The notes: generated by a model from the letters alone, not told the origin. A stretch of 64,000 nt of DNA from Scenedesmus sp. ARA3 (GCA_004335835.1 RWJK01001672.1:257866-321865), one strand, 5' to 3'; positions 22,601 to 35,557 are shown, numbered from the stretch's first letter. Numbers and translations are program-made.

Positions 22601-23341
22601 GGTTGCCTGTCCAAGTCCTCGACGTGCCGAGCTGTGCTTCCCTCAACAATGCAGAAGCGAGCCCTCTCCGGCTTGCAAGGTGATTTTGGGTCAAATAGTC
22701 AACCTGAAAGATTTAGGCGAAAGCGAGAGTGCAGCAAATGGGTAGAGACGTTTCACTGCTGTTGTTGGCGACAAGGCATTGCATGGAATTCAAAGTCATC
22801 ATCAGATGATTATATCGTAAAATCATCAAGTTCAATTGCAGCTGATGTACAGCCACCTGACGTGACAGGTCAACCCAGTCAAATCGTTGAACCCCGACGG
22901 CCGCAACACAACACGATACCCTCGTCAAAAACGTTCCGTGCTTTATCAGGTTAGCCCGTTACCAAGCAATTGCCGAACCTGCGGGCCACTGGCACCTGAG
23001 TGTGTCTGGAGCTGGCTTACTTGGGCACCAAGAGCTGCTGACAACAGCCCAGCCTGGCGGGTACACCAACTTGGCAAGCATGCATGCAAGAACAACTGCG
23101 TCAGAGCAGCATGCTGCACCTACAGTTGAAGAATCTGAGTGAAAATTTGTCAGCTATTTAGTACAAATTCCTGCGGCTACGGCAAGCGCTGACTGTGGCT
23201 AGCTGGGTACCAGGCATGCACCCAGCACGCAGCACACGTGTTGCTGCACACAGCTGTGATGAGCAGTGCGTGACATACGCTGCCACCAGCATTGAAAAAG
23301 GACCGTTCCAGCGCAACAGCAAACAGCACGGTTGTATGTAA
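22601..23341. other. Intergenic
   Basis: Separates the coiled-coil gene from the DnaJ gene, both on minus. No gene seen. Confidence 0.6.
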
Positions 23342-26300
23342 CTATGCGAACCTGCTGCTGCTGCCATACTGGTATGTACCGCCACTGCTGCTGCCACTGC
23401 TGCTACTGGAGCTAGGGCCCATGTATCTGGCTTGCTGCTGGGAGCTGCCGCTGCCTCCAGGGCCACCGTTGCTGCTGCTGCTGCTGCGCCAGCGAGCAGC
23501 TTCTGCTGCAGCTGCCGTCGCCGCCTTTGCTGCCGCAGCCTCTGCTGCGGCTGCGTACCCGAACCCGCCAGGTTGCGGGTAGTGCCAGCTGCTGTACATG
23601 CCGCCGCTTGCACTGCTGCTGGTGCTTGTGCTGCTGCCTGCTGGCTGTGCCTCCCGCTGCCGCATGTGCGCACGGCCTGCTGCTGCAGCAGTAGGCGAGC
23701 TTCTGCTGCTGGTGCCAGCGCTGCCCCTCATGCGTGCCTTGATCATCAGGCGCGCTGCATCATGCTGTGCACGCTTTGCAGGGTCAGCCAGCACTGCATT
23801 GGCTGCAGTGATGAGCACAAACACAACTTCTGCGGCTGCTTTTGCGCTGGGCCCAGTAGCCTTGTCTGGATGGTGCTTCAGCGCCAGCTTCCTGCACCAG
23901 CAGCAGCAAACATCCAGCCGTTAAAACACCATACTCATGCGTCGGAAGACAGGCCACTAGCAAACATGAACTTCTCCTTTTACTTTGCATCAAAGCTACG
24001 ATAATCTTTGCGCACACTCCATATGCAGAGGTTGTGCAAACTGGCATTGCAGCAGCTGAACTACGGCTGGCACCAGCTTGCAACTGGACACAACAGTACC
24101 GCTTCCTTCAGCTGCTGTTGTCGCCCTCACCTGTAAGCAGCCTTGACCTCAGCAGTGCTGCAGCCCTGCTGCAGCCCCAGCACTGCATAGTAGTTGGGCC
24201 CAGCACTGCCCTGCAGGCGCTGCCGCTGCTGCGCATCACGCAAGCGTATGGATGCCTCCCTGCAGGAGCTGCTGCTGCTGCCGCCACAGAGCTGCATCAG
24301 CTGCTGCAGGTCTGCTACCGCACTGCTGAAGTCCTCGATAGCCATGTACGCCTCAGCGCGCCGCTGCAGTACAAGACAGCCAGCAGCACCAGTGGCAGAG
24401 GGAGTTGAGCAGTGACACCCGCAGGCACCATCACCTTCAGTACAGCACATCCAAACCGCATGTGGTACACTCCTGCCTACACCAACATTACCAAACTCAA
24501 ATGCACTGCAGGGCAGCTGTTACAGCTCCATGCTTCGTTCTTCTCATTCAACCTCACCTGCAGCACCCGCGGGTACTTGCCATTCAACTGCGCAGCCATG
24601 CAGCAGTCCGCAATTGCCTCCAGGTACTGCCCACACGCATGCAGCGCAGCTGCACGGTTGCACAACAGCACCGCATTCAGTGTGGGCTCCTCTACGTTGA
24701 GTGCAAGCGCGTCACTGTACGCCTCAAGCGCCTGGCGGTACTGCTGCGCCTGGTAGGCGGCGTTGCCGCGCTGGAAAGGCAGCAGCAAAGAAAGAAGCAA
24801 GGCAGCGGGTGCAGGCGCAGGTGTAAGAGCATGCTGACAACCATTGGATGTAGCTGTGCAGGGTGGCTGGAGCACACATCGCTGCATGGACACAGCCTGT
24901 TAAGCGTAGCATCATGCGGACGTGCTGTCCCGGCAACGCTAGGACACAGTGGCGAACAGGCTTCAGAGAGGCCTCAAGTTGCAATCACACCTTCCTTGAT
25001 CACATACCACTGTACCGTACGGTGCGGCCGTACCACAGAAAACCCAAATGAACGGCCTAGCGCATGCGCTACTACACCACTGCCATGCCCAGCACCCCTG
25101 CTTGCCCCAGCAGTCAAACCCACACGCCTCACCTGCTTCAGCTGCTCTGCCTGTTGGCTGCGTGCCAGGCGTTCCTGCAAGGCCTCCGCCTCAGCCTGTG
25201 CCTCCCGCAGGCTCGCATTCTCAGCCTCCAGCTGCTGCGCACGCTGCTGCAGCTGCGCTACCTGCGCCTGCTGCTGTTCGGCTTGCTGCTGCTGTTGTGC
25301 TTCTTGCTGCTGTTCTGCTTCTTGCTGCTGCTGTGACTGGCGGGGCTGCTGCTGCTCTTGTCCCTGTGTGCCTGCACTTCTTTGCAAGCGGTCCAACAAG
25401 CGGCTATGTGCAGCTTGTGGCGCAAATGCCTGCTGCTGGCTGAAAGGCTCCTGCTGCTGCTGCGCTACTGGCTGCTGAGTGCTGCTACTGCTGGCTTGCT
25501 GACGCTGCTGCTGCAGTGGCACAGGCGGCACATTCTCAGCCTCATCACCGTCTAATGGCTGTGCTGTCCTGCCTGCTGCTGATGGTGCTGCATGAGTACT
25601 GCTTGCTTTGGCTGGTGCTGGTTTGCTAGAGCTGCAGTTCTCCTTGTCGTCGCTGTGCTGCCTGCAGCCTGCGTGGGCATCGCCCTTGACACAGCTGCTG
25701 GAGCTACTGCTACCATCCTGCTGCTGCTGCTGCGCGCGGTTTGGTGTCTGCCAGCTAGTGTGGTAGGTGTTGGTGGCTTCGCTTAGAGGGGTGCCAGCGC
25801 CTGCAGAACACACAGCCGTGAACAAACAGCACATACCATCACACATTGGTTATGTGCCATACGTGAGGGTGCCAAACTGCGGTGCATGCAATTTATTCAC
25901 GCCTTGACTGGAAACAAAGAGTTTCGGTTTCCTTGCATGTAGATTGGTTCGGTGCTGCATTGCGCTTGGCCAGCCGCTGGCAATGCTGTTAACTTTGAAC
26001 CTCAGCTCCAGTAGCATAGCTCATCACTGCTCGCTTTACACAAGCTCCAATCCAATATATGTGCATACCTGCCATGTTGCTTGTGGCTGGTCTGCACCTG
26101 GAGGTTGCCTCGCTGCTGCCTGGGCTTGCCACGCCGTGGCAACTGAAGCTGCGCACAGGCGTGAAGGCACTGCCTCCACTGCTGCTGCAGCAGCTACTGC
26201 CGCTGCCTCCAGGGCTGCCGGCTCCGGCTGCATTGTCAGGAGCAGCAGCGTCTGCTGCTGTAGGTCGTGGGCTGCTGCTGCTTCTGCTGTTTGGCTGGGG

Positions 26301-26900
26301 TGCAGCTGCTGCAGGAGAGGCTGCTGCTTGTGTCACTTGGTCAGCGTCTGCCTGGTCTGCTGCATCTGAGCCGCCTAGGGCCTGCTTTGCTGCTATGGCA
26401 TGCAGCTGCTGCATCAGTGCTTGTATGTGCAGCTTGTTTGCTTGCAGCTCATGTTCCATCCGCTGCAAGCGCTGCTGCCAGAGGCGCCTGTCATCTTTTG
26501 CTGCAGCCTGCAGAATCGGGGCAGTGCATGCCATGAGCTGCTGACATTGGCAAAGCGGCCTTTCCCCAACAAGTAGCACCGCAGCTATTGTTTTATCATA
26601 GTGCTTTAGTTCAGACTGCAGCAGACCTAGCTCAGTGTCGGAAGCATGCTGCAGCATCCTGCATGTGGACTTGCTGCTGCTGCTGCCGCAATCTTTGACC
26701 ATCAAGCCCACCTGCAGCTGCTTCACTTCGCGCTTCTTCTCTACATATGCTGCCACTAGCTTTGCATTCTGCTCTGCCATGTCCATCAAGCCCTCCCTGG
26801 CAGCCGTCTTGGCATTCCTCAGAGAGTCTGCTGCTCTCTCCAGCTTTGCTTGCAATGCTAGACATCCCGGGCAGGCGGAGTTCATGTCAATGCTTTCCAT
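23342..26900 (-). CDS. TPR and J-domain co-chaperone (DNAJC7/TPR2-like)
   Basis: Hsp70/Hsp90 co-chaperone, probably cytosolic. Five exons with consistent phases give 831 residues: 26069-26900, 25133-25800, 24558-24770, 24131-24363, 23342-23891. The N-terminal third is unusual: a coiled coil beginning MESIDMNSACPGCLALQAKL, then low-complexity Q/S/A segments and a second Q-rich coiled coil (QQRAQQLEAENASLREAQAE). TPR repeats follow (RGNAAYQAQQYRQALEAYSD; CNRAAALHACGQYLEAIADC; RRAEAYMAIEDFSSAVADLQ), then the J domain (PNYYAVLGLQQGCSTAEVKA, then LALKHHPDKATG with intact HPD). The tail is Ser/Gly/Ala-rich. The TPR-then-J order is that of DNAJC7. The long N-terminal extension is not typical of that family, so a fusion of two adjacent genes by my exon joining is possible, although phases support one gene. 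Confidence 0.85.
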
Positions 26901-27910
26901 TACAATAAGCGGCGGATAATTCAGCATTTAGCTAGCAAGGCGCAGCAACGATACAGTCGCAAAACAGGCACATCGTCGTTGTTGAGGTTGGCCAAGCAAG
27001 CGACCGTTGCAGGAATGGATTTTTCAACAGCAACAAAGACGGCTTCCTTGATGGAGTTTTCTGCAACGCAAATACATGCTGGGACACCCAGCTGCCGCAG
27101 TTTGAAAAACTTGTCACTTGGACAACCTCGGTGAAGCACGCTGGAATTGCGTTAACTTGATCTCTACGCGACTATGGGCTGATGAACACTTTGACCATTA
27201 AACAGCATTCATTCAGATCAGCTGTGGATGCTAGGTGCCGCAAGTGGTCATCTTGCAACTTGTCACTGGTGCTGGTGACCACCCCATCACTGGCAAGCAG
27301 GGTGCAGTGCAGGACGTTCATCAGAACAGCCGCTGTGCACACCTCAAGGACCAGCAAATAGGCCGGTAAAATGGTGATTGTGTGCACAGCAGTGGCACCA
27401 GCACTTGTCTCACAACACAGCTGCACAGCAACTTCTACAACTAAGGGCCTGTGTCAGAGGCACTGCTGCTGGGCAAGCGAACATGCTGCACAGCAGTTCT
27501 TGCCCATTTGCGATACTGCCTGACGTGCTTCTACTTTAGTCATGAAGCAGCTGTCCCTCAACAGCTGTCATGGATGCTGTAGATGCTGCTGCTGCCGCTG
27601 TGCTCAGCAGGAGGCTCCTGCTGCTGCTGGCCCATTGTCAGACCGAGCCCTCGCCACTAAGCCACATCAAACAAGAGCTAGCCTGAAGGCCAGCCAAACA
27701 GCCCAACTCAGCAATGTGCAGAGATTTGTACCCGCATGTGTGTGACACTGCGCATGTCAATTGTGAAGGAGGCTACCACGCTGACATCGCATGCATCGGA
27801 TATTGTGCCACATACTACCTGGTGACTGAGGGCTGCACCAGATGCAAACTACCACAGTTGTCCAACACACAACCAACATTGCTGCCTACCCTATCCTGCT
27901 GCTTGACATG
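26901..27910. other. Mostly unassigned; one exon-like open stretch at 26921-27146 (minus)
   Basis: A minus-strand stretch opens after a TTCCAG acceptor near 27147 and reads CPSDKFFKLRQLGVPACICV.., AVEKSIPATVACLANLNNDD, stopping at 26921, only 20 bp from the DnaJ gene ATG. It lacks an ATG and a known match. Another open stretch at 27172-27426 begins with GTG, not ATG. Low confidence that either is coding. Confidence 0.3.
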
Positions 27911-28889
27911 TTATCTGCCCTGCAGTTGCCGCAGCAGCTCTGCTCGTTCCAAGTATACCTGCAACAACAGCACGCATGCGCCCCAGCGTGAGCAAGTGTG
28001 CCGAAGGTACGGGTGCAGCTGAGGGGGGGGGTCTATCCTCACTGCATGTCCAGACAGTGCTACCACAGCGTCAGCCCTGCAAGCCAAACTAACCACTGCA
28101 ACTGTAGCTCATCTGCTGGCAGCCGCTGACGTGCAAATGGCAGCTGCACATGTGGCTGCCCAAAGCATGCTTTGCAGCTGCTGCCAACACCATACCCTGC
28201 CATGTTCAAGGGCATGCCAGGGGTCTGTGCCAAAGCAGCGTACGCTGACAGTTGCATCTGCTGCTCAGCCAGCCGTTTTGAATTTGGCGAGACATGTGCT
28301 CTACATCCCTCACCTGGAAGCGTGCCATGATCTGAGCCTGCACTGCCGGCGAGCCCTCAAGCCGATGGCAGCGATTCAGCACTTCTAACAGCGAAGAATA
28401 CAGCTGCAGCGCCACTGCAGCCTGGCCGCTGCCATCCGCAGCAACAGCCTGCACTGCAAGCTCACGAGCCCGCTCTTTACATTGCTGATACTCAGCCACT
28501 GCAGTTGCTGCAGGTGCTGATTGTGCTGCTCCTGCTGCTGCTTGTGATTGCTGTGCTGCTGCTGGCCCGCCTGCCGACGCCGATGCTGCTGTTGGCGCGC
28601 CGCTGCTTGTGCTAACTGCTGCTGGGGTTTGAGGTGCTTGAAGCCACTGCTTTGGTTTTTGACTTGCCGGTCCGGCCTGCTTAAGATCCTCTGCTCGAGT
28701 TAAGACGTCCTTGAAAAGAGAAATCAACTGCTGCTGCTGTTGAGATGCAGGTGCAGCTGCTTGTATCTGCGCATGCAGCAGCTCTAAGGCGTGCTGGTAC
28801 AGTTGCAAGGCCTTGGACGTTTCGTGCAGGGATTGTGCGTGCTGTGCTTTGTCAAGAGTGGCCTGCAACTCGCTGCTAGCGCTAGACAT
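27911..28889 (-). CDS. Small protein with two MIT-like domains
   Basis: Two exons, 28314-28889 and 27911-27958, joined in phase 0, give 207 residues. The first half (LDKAQHAQSLHETSKALQLY, QHALELLHAQIQ, FKDVLTRAEDLKQ) and the second (YQQCKERARELAVQAVAADG, AALQLYSSLLEVL in spirit, ending VYLERAELLRQLQGR) each have the three-helix pattern of MIT domains (A-x-E-xx-D...A-xx-LY...RAE-L). MIT domains bind ESCRT-III tails in VPS4, spastin and related proteins. There is no AAA ATPase or other catalytic part, and a Ser/Ala/Gln linker separates the two halves. Perhaps an ESCRT or trafficking adaptor; this is inferred from the fold pattern only. Confidence 0.7.
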
Positions 28890-30392
28890 GTCCCGTGCGG
28901 TTGACGTTCAGGTGCACATGTACTTGCCGCGTTTCTTGAGACAGAGAAATGCGATCTTTGCTGACTCTCGTCCAAGCTGCAACTCGTCAAAGCTGCCACC
29001 ATGCTTGTGACGCCGTGTGAAATCAAAAAGTAGGGTTCTGGGCAGGCACTACAGTGCCAGCAAGGCATGCTGGCTGCAGCTCGCTCGAGCCCCAACACGT
29101 AAAGCTTCAAGTCAGGCAGCACGATATGAACAGCTGGTGTGCAGCAGTTACACACAGTACTTCAACATGACAAGGTGTGCCAGTGGCATGCCTTGCCCTG
29201 AGGGTCTTGCCAGACCGACACAAATGCATCAAGCAGGTGCAACAGCCCTACATCATTTTTTTTGTTACCAGCCCTACATCATGAGGTGGCTAGGAGCAAG
29301 AATGTCAGTGATCAAACCGATCATGCAGCGTGTCTTGCAACGCCAGCTGAGGGTTTGCAGGCAGACACTGCCACCAAGTGCACCAGCCAGGATCAGCCAT
29401 CAGGGGAATGCTGGCAGCAGTGGATGTGGTTGGGCCTCTCAACAACACCACTGACGCGACTGTCAAAACAACCTTTATATCAAGTGCCACTCAGCACAGC
29501 GAGCCCAACATAGACGCTATATGCAATGCACACCAAGAGCCACCGGCTCTTCGCAAACAGTGGCTGCTGAGCAGCAACCAGCACACAAAAATGCACACCA
29601 CGCCAGCGGCGCCTTTTTAAAGCGTCAAACTGGGAGATCCGAGTAGTTGCTTGATCTGAATCAGCACACGCGGCAGCTGAAGGGCTGCCGCAACAGCAGC
29701 AGCACAGCCACTGCCGCGGCGAACATGAACAGGCCAACATGAACAGGCACCCATGCCACAACGTGCAGCGTACCGTTATGTGGTTGCACACAACACCAGT
29801 GATGCTTGACAGCTGGCACCACTCACAGTTCTACAGCAGCTGCCACTGGCAGCCACCGAGGAGACGCTGAGCATGCTGTAGCGCCCGCCAACAGCTCCAT
29901 CACAATGAGCAAACACTTGCAGCATCACCACAGGCTGTGAAAGCTAGCATCATCATGGAGCTCTTGCAGCTGACAACACAGTAGCAGCAGCCATGCAACA
30001 AATACTGGCAGCTGTGGCCGATTGCGGCTAGCTGGCTGGCAGACGCGTGTCACATGTCGCTGACGCACTCAAACTGCCCCTGGGGCCACCTGTGCAAGCC
30101 AGCGGTTGGCAACTTATTGCCAAGAAAGCTCAAGCAAACAGTTGAAGCAAGCAGCAGTTGAAGCAGCTGCCGGCAGGCCTAGTGACAGCTTGCAGGAACG
30201 CGCTCCGCCAGACAAGCCTCGCAGCCAGCGCGACACACAGCTGAACTGCAGACGCCTGCCTGCCACAGCGCTGCACACCATCCACCTGCCAGCGCCCGTG
30301 TTGTGCAGAGAGCGCGAGTGCACCCTAAAGAGGGAAACACGTGCTAGCCGGCAAGCTCCACGCTGCGCTGTGTGCAGCAACAGCCAGCTTAT

Positions 30393-30425
<33 letters not shown>

Positions 30426-30532
30426 GCAGCAATCCCTGCCAGCCCATGCAGCAACACCTCAGGCTGGTGTGGTGCAGGTTGAAGACTCTGCTGCAAGCCA
30501 GCTTTGCTGGTGCTGGCAGCCGGCGCGCGCTG
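28890..30532. other. No recognised gene
   Basis: About 1.6 kb between the MIT gene start and the RPB3 stop. It contains the MIT promoter and the RPB3 3' UTR with a CAG tract at 30390-30432. A short direct duplication aacatgaacaggc occurs at 29721-29745. Confidence 0.5.
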
Positions 30533-31263
30533 TTACATCACCATGTCGCCGTGCATCTTCCCCTCCCACTCCTGGATTTTTTCCTGGATGGTGGCCAGCT
30601 TGCCATCCAGGATCTCTATCGACTGCCACAGGATCTCCTTCACCTGGCGGCAGCAGCAGCATTAGTTTTATTCAGTACAAACGAATTTACGTTGCAGGTG
30701 CTGTTTGCCGCTGGTGCCCAGCGACACACTCGCGACTTGCACCGAGTGCTGTGCTTGCTACCATTTAGATTGGGTGTGCATCTGCCGTCCCTGCCTACCC
30801 ATGTTGCTGATGCTCCATGCTAACTTCGCCAGTGGCATGTTGCATCACCTTTCAACATGACCTCTTTTTGTAGGTGTGAGAAACACAGCATAACACCGCA
30901 GCTGTTATAACACATGTTATAACTCACCGGCAGCATGCCTGTGCCCTCCACCCTGAAGATGAATGTGTCCTGCCGCTGCTTGATGTCCACTAGGCCTGGC
31001 TTGCCCAGCTCGGCTGCCTTCTTTAGCACCTCCTCATCAAAGGCATACGCCTCGGGCTCAGGCACTGTCACCTGCGGTTTTAACATGACATTTGTAACAC
31101 GTGTTGTTGTTGATATTGTGACATGTGTTGCTGCAAGTTTGAAGGAAGGTGCACAGGATGCACAGTGCACTATGGCCGCTGCATTGCGCAGTACGCTAGC
31201 CATCCAAGTGGGATGCATTGCAAGGATTGGGTCACCGACAGGCTGGCCAGAACAGGTGTGCCC

Positions 31264-31306
<43 letters not shown>

Positions 31307-33122
31307 GTCGCACCTGGCGTGTGGCTGGGTCGTACTTGAAGGCGTTGCGCGTGGCGGTGTGCGGGTTGCTGTTGACAAAGTCCTGCTTCTGCTCCTCTGC
31401 AGGCGCACAGCAGACAGCACAGCAGACAGAAAGCAGGTCAAGGTTGCTGCGGTTCAGACACCATCAGCCAGTAACTGCATGCATCTAGTGTGCTTCTCTG
31501 CAGGTGCACAGCAGGCACCATGCACAGCACACAGGTCAAAGCCAACACTGCAGCTCGCGCCATGGGCATCAGCCGGTGCCATGTGACGTTGTGCATGCAC
31601 TTGCTGCTGCTGCTGCTGCTGCTGTGCAGGCGTAGAATGCAGAAGCAAACCCCAACAAGTCCATGAGTGCCTGGTTGATGCTGATGTCGGCCACATACTG
31701 GAACACTGCAGTGGCCACAGGGATCCACTTACACTGGCACACACAAACACACCCAAAACCTGCGGTCAACTGCGGTCAACTGCAGTCAACACCGCACCTG
31801 TGAGCTCGTCCATGAGCGCCTGGTTGATGCTGATGTCGGCCACATACTGGAACACCGCTGTGGCCACTGGGATCCACTTGGCGTGGTCCTTGCCGATGCC
31901 CTTGCGCGCAGTGGCGCGCAGCTTCACTTCCTGGTTGCGCCCCAGCTTTAGCAGCACCACTGCAAACATGCGGCAAGCAGGGTGCAAAAGAATCAAGCGA
32001 ACCATGAGATTTGAACCACGATGCGCGCAGCTTGACATCCTGGTTGCGCCCCAGCTTCAGCAGCACCACTGCAGGATTTGAATTGAGAGGCCGGGCGCAT
32101 GTAGTTAAATAAATCCAGTTTAAAATCGTAGTTTAGTAAATCCAGAGGAAAATGACAGCAATGGCGCATTCAAAATGGCAAAACGGCAGGCAAGACACAA
32201 TCAGTTTGAGGCGCGAGTGCGGTGCAGCTTCACTTCTTGGTTGCGCCCCAGCTTCAGCAGCACCACTGCATGGAAAACATTCGAGGGGATGAAGCGCAGG
32301 TCAGTTGGGTTGTGAAGCATTCACCAAGCCAGCAAGCCAGCAAGAGCGCCTCCTGGTTGCGCCCCAACGGTAGCAGCACCACTGCGGGGTGCCCTCCTGC
32401 TCCTGCTGCCTCCTGCTGGTGCGGCTGCGCCATCACATGCTCCACAAAGAACCCAACTCCACACAGCTGCTGCGGCCGCAGCTGCAGAGATGCCAGCCTG
32501 CCGAGACGAATGCCACACACCCCACCCGCCCACCTGGCTTGACGCTGCCGCCCTGCTGCTTCATGACCGCCTGCGTGACCGGCACTACGCTGTGGTTTGC
32601 ATCAGGGATGAGGTCCAGGTCTGTCACGCCCTGCTGCTTCTTCCCCTGCTGCTGTTGCTCCTGCTGCCGGTACTGCTGCTGCTGCTGCTGCTGCTGCTGC
32701 GCTACCGCTGCAGCTGTGGATGTGTCAGGTAACCCACCCCCCACCCCAGCCCTACCCCCACACCTACACAACGCCCACCTGGCTTGACGCTGCCGCCCTG
32801 CTGCTTCATGAGCGCCTGCGTGACCGGCACCACGCTGTGGTTGGCGTCAGGGATGAGGTCCAGGTCTGTCACGTCCAGTGAGCGGCCCTCGGTGCACTTG
32901 ACGTTCAGGCTGAACTCAACCTCTGAGCACTGCCCCTCAGCAAAGTCCTCGAAGGGGCGCACCATGTGCCTGACGCAGCAGCGGCAGCAGCAGTGTTGTG
33001 GGCGAAGCACAAGGGTTGGATGTAACGGCAGGGGTGCGGGGTGTGGGTTGTGGCAGGGTGATATGTGGCGGGTTGCAGGCGGCTGCTGGTCAGCGGCTAT
33101 CCTGTGCATGCTGCGGATTGGC

Positions 33123-33160
<38 letters not shown>

Positions 33161-33705
33161 GCAGGACAACAGATGAACACAGACGCAGCAGCTAATGCTG
33201 CAGATCCTGCTGCTGTTTGTGTGGCCACCTGCATCTGCTGCAGGCGTGCAGGTAACACACACGGGCCCAACAGTCTATGCTGCTGCAGCTGCGGCAGGCT
33301 CCACACTACGCCAGCACCAAGTGGGCAGCTAGTTGCGTTCACTACAATCATATAGCTGCTTCATGCATCAAACAACCATAAGCTTGCTGATATCTGTGCA
33401 CATGGTTTAGGCATGGGCGCTACTGCTGCTTTTGCTGCTGGTGCTGCTGCTCCTTACTTGGCAAAGTCCGATACCAGCGGGATCAGGCCCAGTCGGTGTG
33501 CTAGGAACTCATCGTTAAGCACCGATGTGTTGTTCTCAAAATCAACCAGGTCTATGGCGATCGTAGGAACTTCTGCTATCATTATGCGTCTAAGTGCGTT
33601 GGCCACGCTGGCGTCCGTATCGCTAAGGATGAACTCTGCATAGTCATCTTCTAGTTTCCTAATAGTGATCTTTGGATGCCGGTGGTTAGGCCGGTACGTG
33701 TCCAT
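30533..33705 (-). CDS. RPB3: DNA-directed RNA polymerase II subunit RPB3
   Basis: Core alpha-like subunit of RNA polymerase II that pairs with RPB11. Six exons, all phases consistent, 312 residues: 33458-33705, 32779-32969, 31798-31959, 31314-31396, 30928-31071, 30533-30643. Landmarks: start [95 protein letters not shown] then [47 protein letters not shown]; and a C-terminal helix [20 protein letters not shown]. The insert that usually carries four zinc-binding Cys is reduced to [14 protein letters not shown] with one Cys. Length is close to plant RPB3. Introns hold partial copies of exons 2 and 3. Confidence 0.95.
31670..32640 (-). repeat. Partial copies of RPB3 exon 2 and exon 3 edges
   Basis: Exon 3 (31798-31959) has 5'-edge copies upstream at about 32030-32073 ([14 protein letters not shown]), 32222-32268 ([14 protein letters not shown]) and 32345-32383 ([12 protein letters not shown]), and a 3'-edge copy downstream at about 31670-31735 ([20 protein letters not shown] then ALMD). 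Exon 2 has a 3'-edge copy downstream at about 32534-32640 ([20 protein letters not shown] then [12 protein letters not shown]) with a GTGGGC donor identical to the real one. Confidence 0.9.
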
Positions 33706-34516
33706 GGCTGTGGCGGGCAGCAGCAGCAAGGCACAGCACTACAGCAGCAGCAAGTGCATCAGCATGATTGCCTTCCCTCGTAAGTCAGCGCCCAACCACT
33801 TGCTGCTTTGTGTCAACGATGCACGAACAAACCATGACTGCTGCTGCTCAAAGCAGTGCTTTAAAGAGTGAAGAGTGAGCAGTGACAGTCATATTCTGTT
33901 GTGACGAGCGTGGGATGGGTTCAAACGCTTCTAACAGGCAGCATCTTTGCCTTCAGCACACTTAGAGGTCTGTCGGTAACAAGTTGCTTGCGAAATTCTT
34001 GCACTTACCTCGCAATGTTTTCTCACAGTGCACACTATGAACATCTGACACCTTCAGCACGTGGCTGTCAGGTTATCCAACTCCAACCCTCCAGCCTTTT
34101 GGAATACTTCCACATTCACACCAACTGCATGCAGTCACCAACCACACCAATCAGCTACTCAAGATTGCGTCGTGTGGCGCTGCCTGCTTGGGCTAGTGGT
34201 CAGTGTGCCAACAACGCCCCAAACATTCATGGTCTTCTTGTACCTGTTAGCCATATCCTTCGGCATTGCCCAGGAGGCTACCCAGCTGAACTGGCTGGTA
34301 GGCCACTGGCAGCGAGCTGCTGCTTCCTAAACCAGATCTGAATCAGACCTTAGCAACCACATCACAAGCCAACAGCAGGCTTAACATGTGAGACACTGTG
34401 CATTGCCGGCGGCCTGCACTTTAGCAACCATATCACAAGCCAACAGCAGGTTTCACATGCGAAACACTGTACATTGCCTGCACTTTAGCAACCATATCAC
34501 CAACCAGCAGCAGGCT
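33706..34516. other. Intergenic; RPB3 upstream region and a tandem repeat
   Basis: Upstream of RPB3 (minus) and downstream of the alanine-racemase-like gene (minus). A plus-strand open stretch near 34160-34320 looks partly hydrophobic but matches nothing I know. The tandem repeat at 34350-34545 occupies the right end. Confidence 0.5.
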
Positions 34517-34545
34517 TCACAGTGCAGGCGGCCTGCACCTGGGCA
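34350..34545. repeat. Tandem repeat, three copies of about 55-80 bp
   Basis: Copies begin near 34352, 34432 and 34487 with ttagcaaccatatcac.agcc.acagcaggct. The first two include a gccggcggcctgcac-type insert missing between the second and third. Confidence 0.85.
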
Positions 34546-34623
34546 TGGGCTGGTTGGTCGCTTCCACAGGCTGCCGCCCTCGTAAGCACAGCGCCGTGTT
34601 GTATGCGTCAGCGCCAACCTCCT

Positions 34624-34657
<34 letters not shown>

Positions 34658-35105
34658 CATCAACTTTTTAATGCAGTATGTGAGTGCATACCCAATGCGT
34701 GCAACACACACAACACAACGGTGTGTATGCTGGCTTACCTTCTTATTTGTTTGATCTGCAGTAAACACCCACTGTAGAGTACTGCCCAACATGCAGCGAG
34801 GGAAAGCACAAGCACCTCTGTTGACTGGTATTATGCCATCTGAGCACATCAAGTGTCCAGCAGCACATTTTGAAAGCTTCGCTTTCAGTTGCTGGTGCTC
34901 TCAAGCTGCCACTCACGTAAGCCATGCTGCCAAGGGGGTGGTCGCTGCACAGCAGGCACACAGGATCTCCCACTGTCACTTCCGGGTCTGCATCTGTTAC
35001 ATCCACTATTATGACAGATCCATTGCCCGCTGGCACCTCAGCGAGCCTGAATCGCTGACCTCTGATGTAAACCACCGCATGTGGTGCTCTGCCGCTGTCA
35101 TGGCA

Positions 35106-35142
<37 letters not shown>

Positions 35143-35519
35143 ATGCTGCTGTCAGCGTCATTGCTGGTGCAGAGCGCCCTTGCATCACGCCACCAGGAGA
35201 GAGTCGGGTACCTGTTGGAAGTGAGGGGTTGCAATCAGACTGCCGGAGCAGGCTTCACCCTCAGAAGGGCAATGCGACTCGCGCCTGACTGACTATACAA
35301 CTGGCAAGCAGACAGCAACACACTGATGGTATCTGTGTTTGTGCAGTTTATGCATGCGCAAACCACCCCTGTAAAGAAAGCAGGGTGGCCACCCTTGTTG
35401 TAACAAAAGCAGCCACACCTGGCAGGGCTGACATCCACTTCTGCCAGAAGCCGCTGCTGCGCTGCATGGCGATCCTGGCAGGCTTCGCTTCTGTCAGCGC
35501 TTGGGTCACTACATCCGGC

Positions 35520-35557
<38 letters not shown>

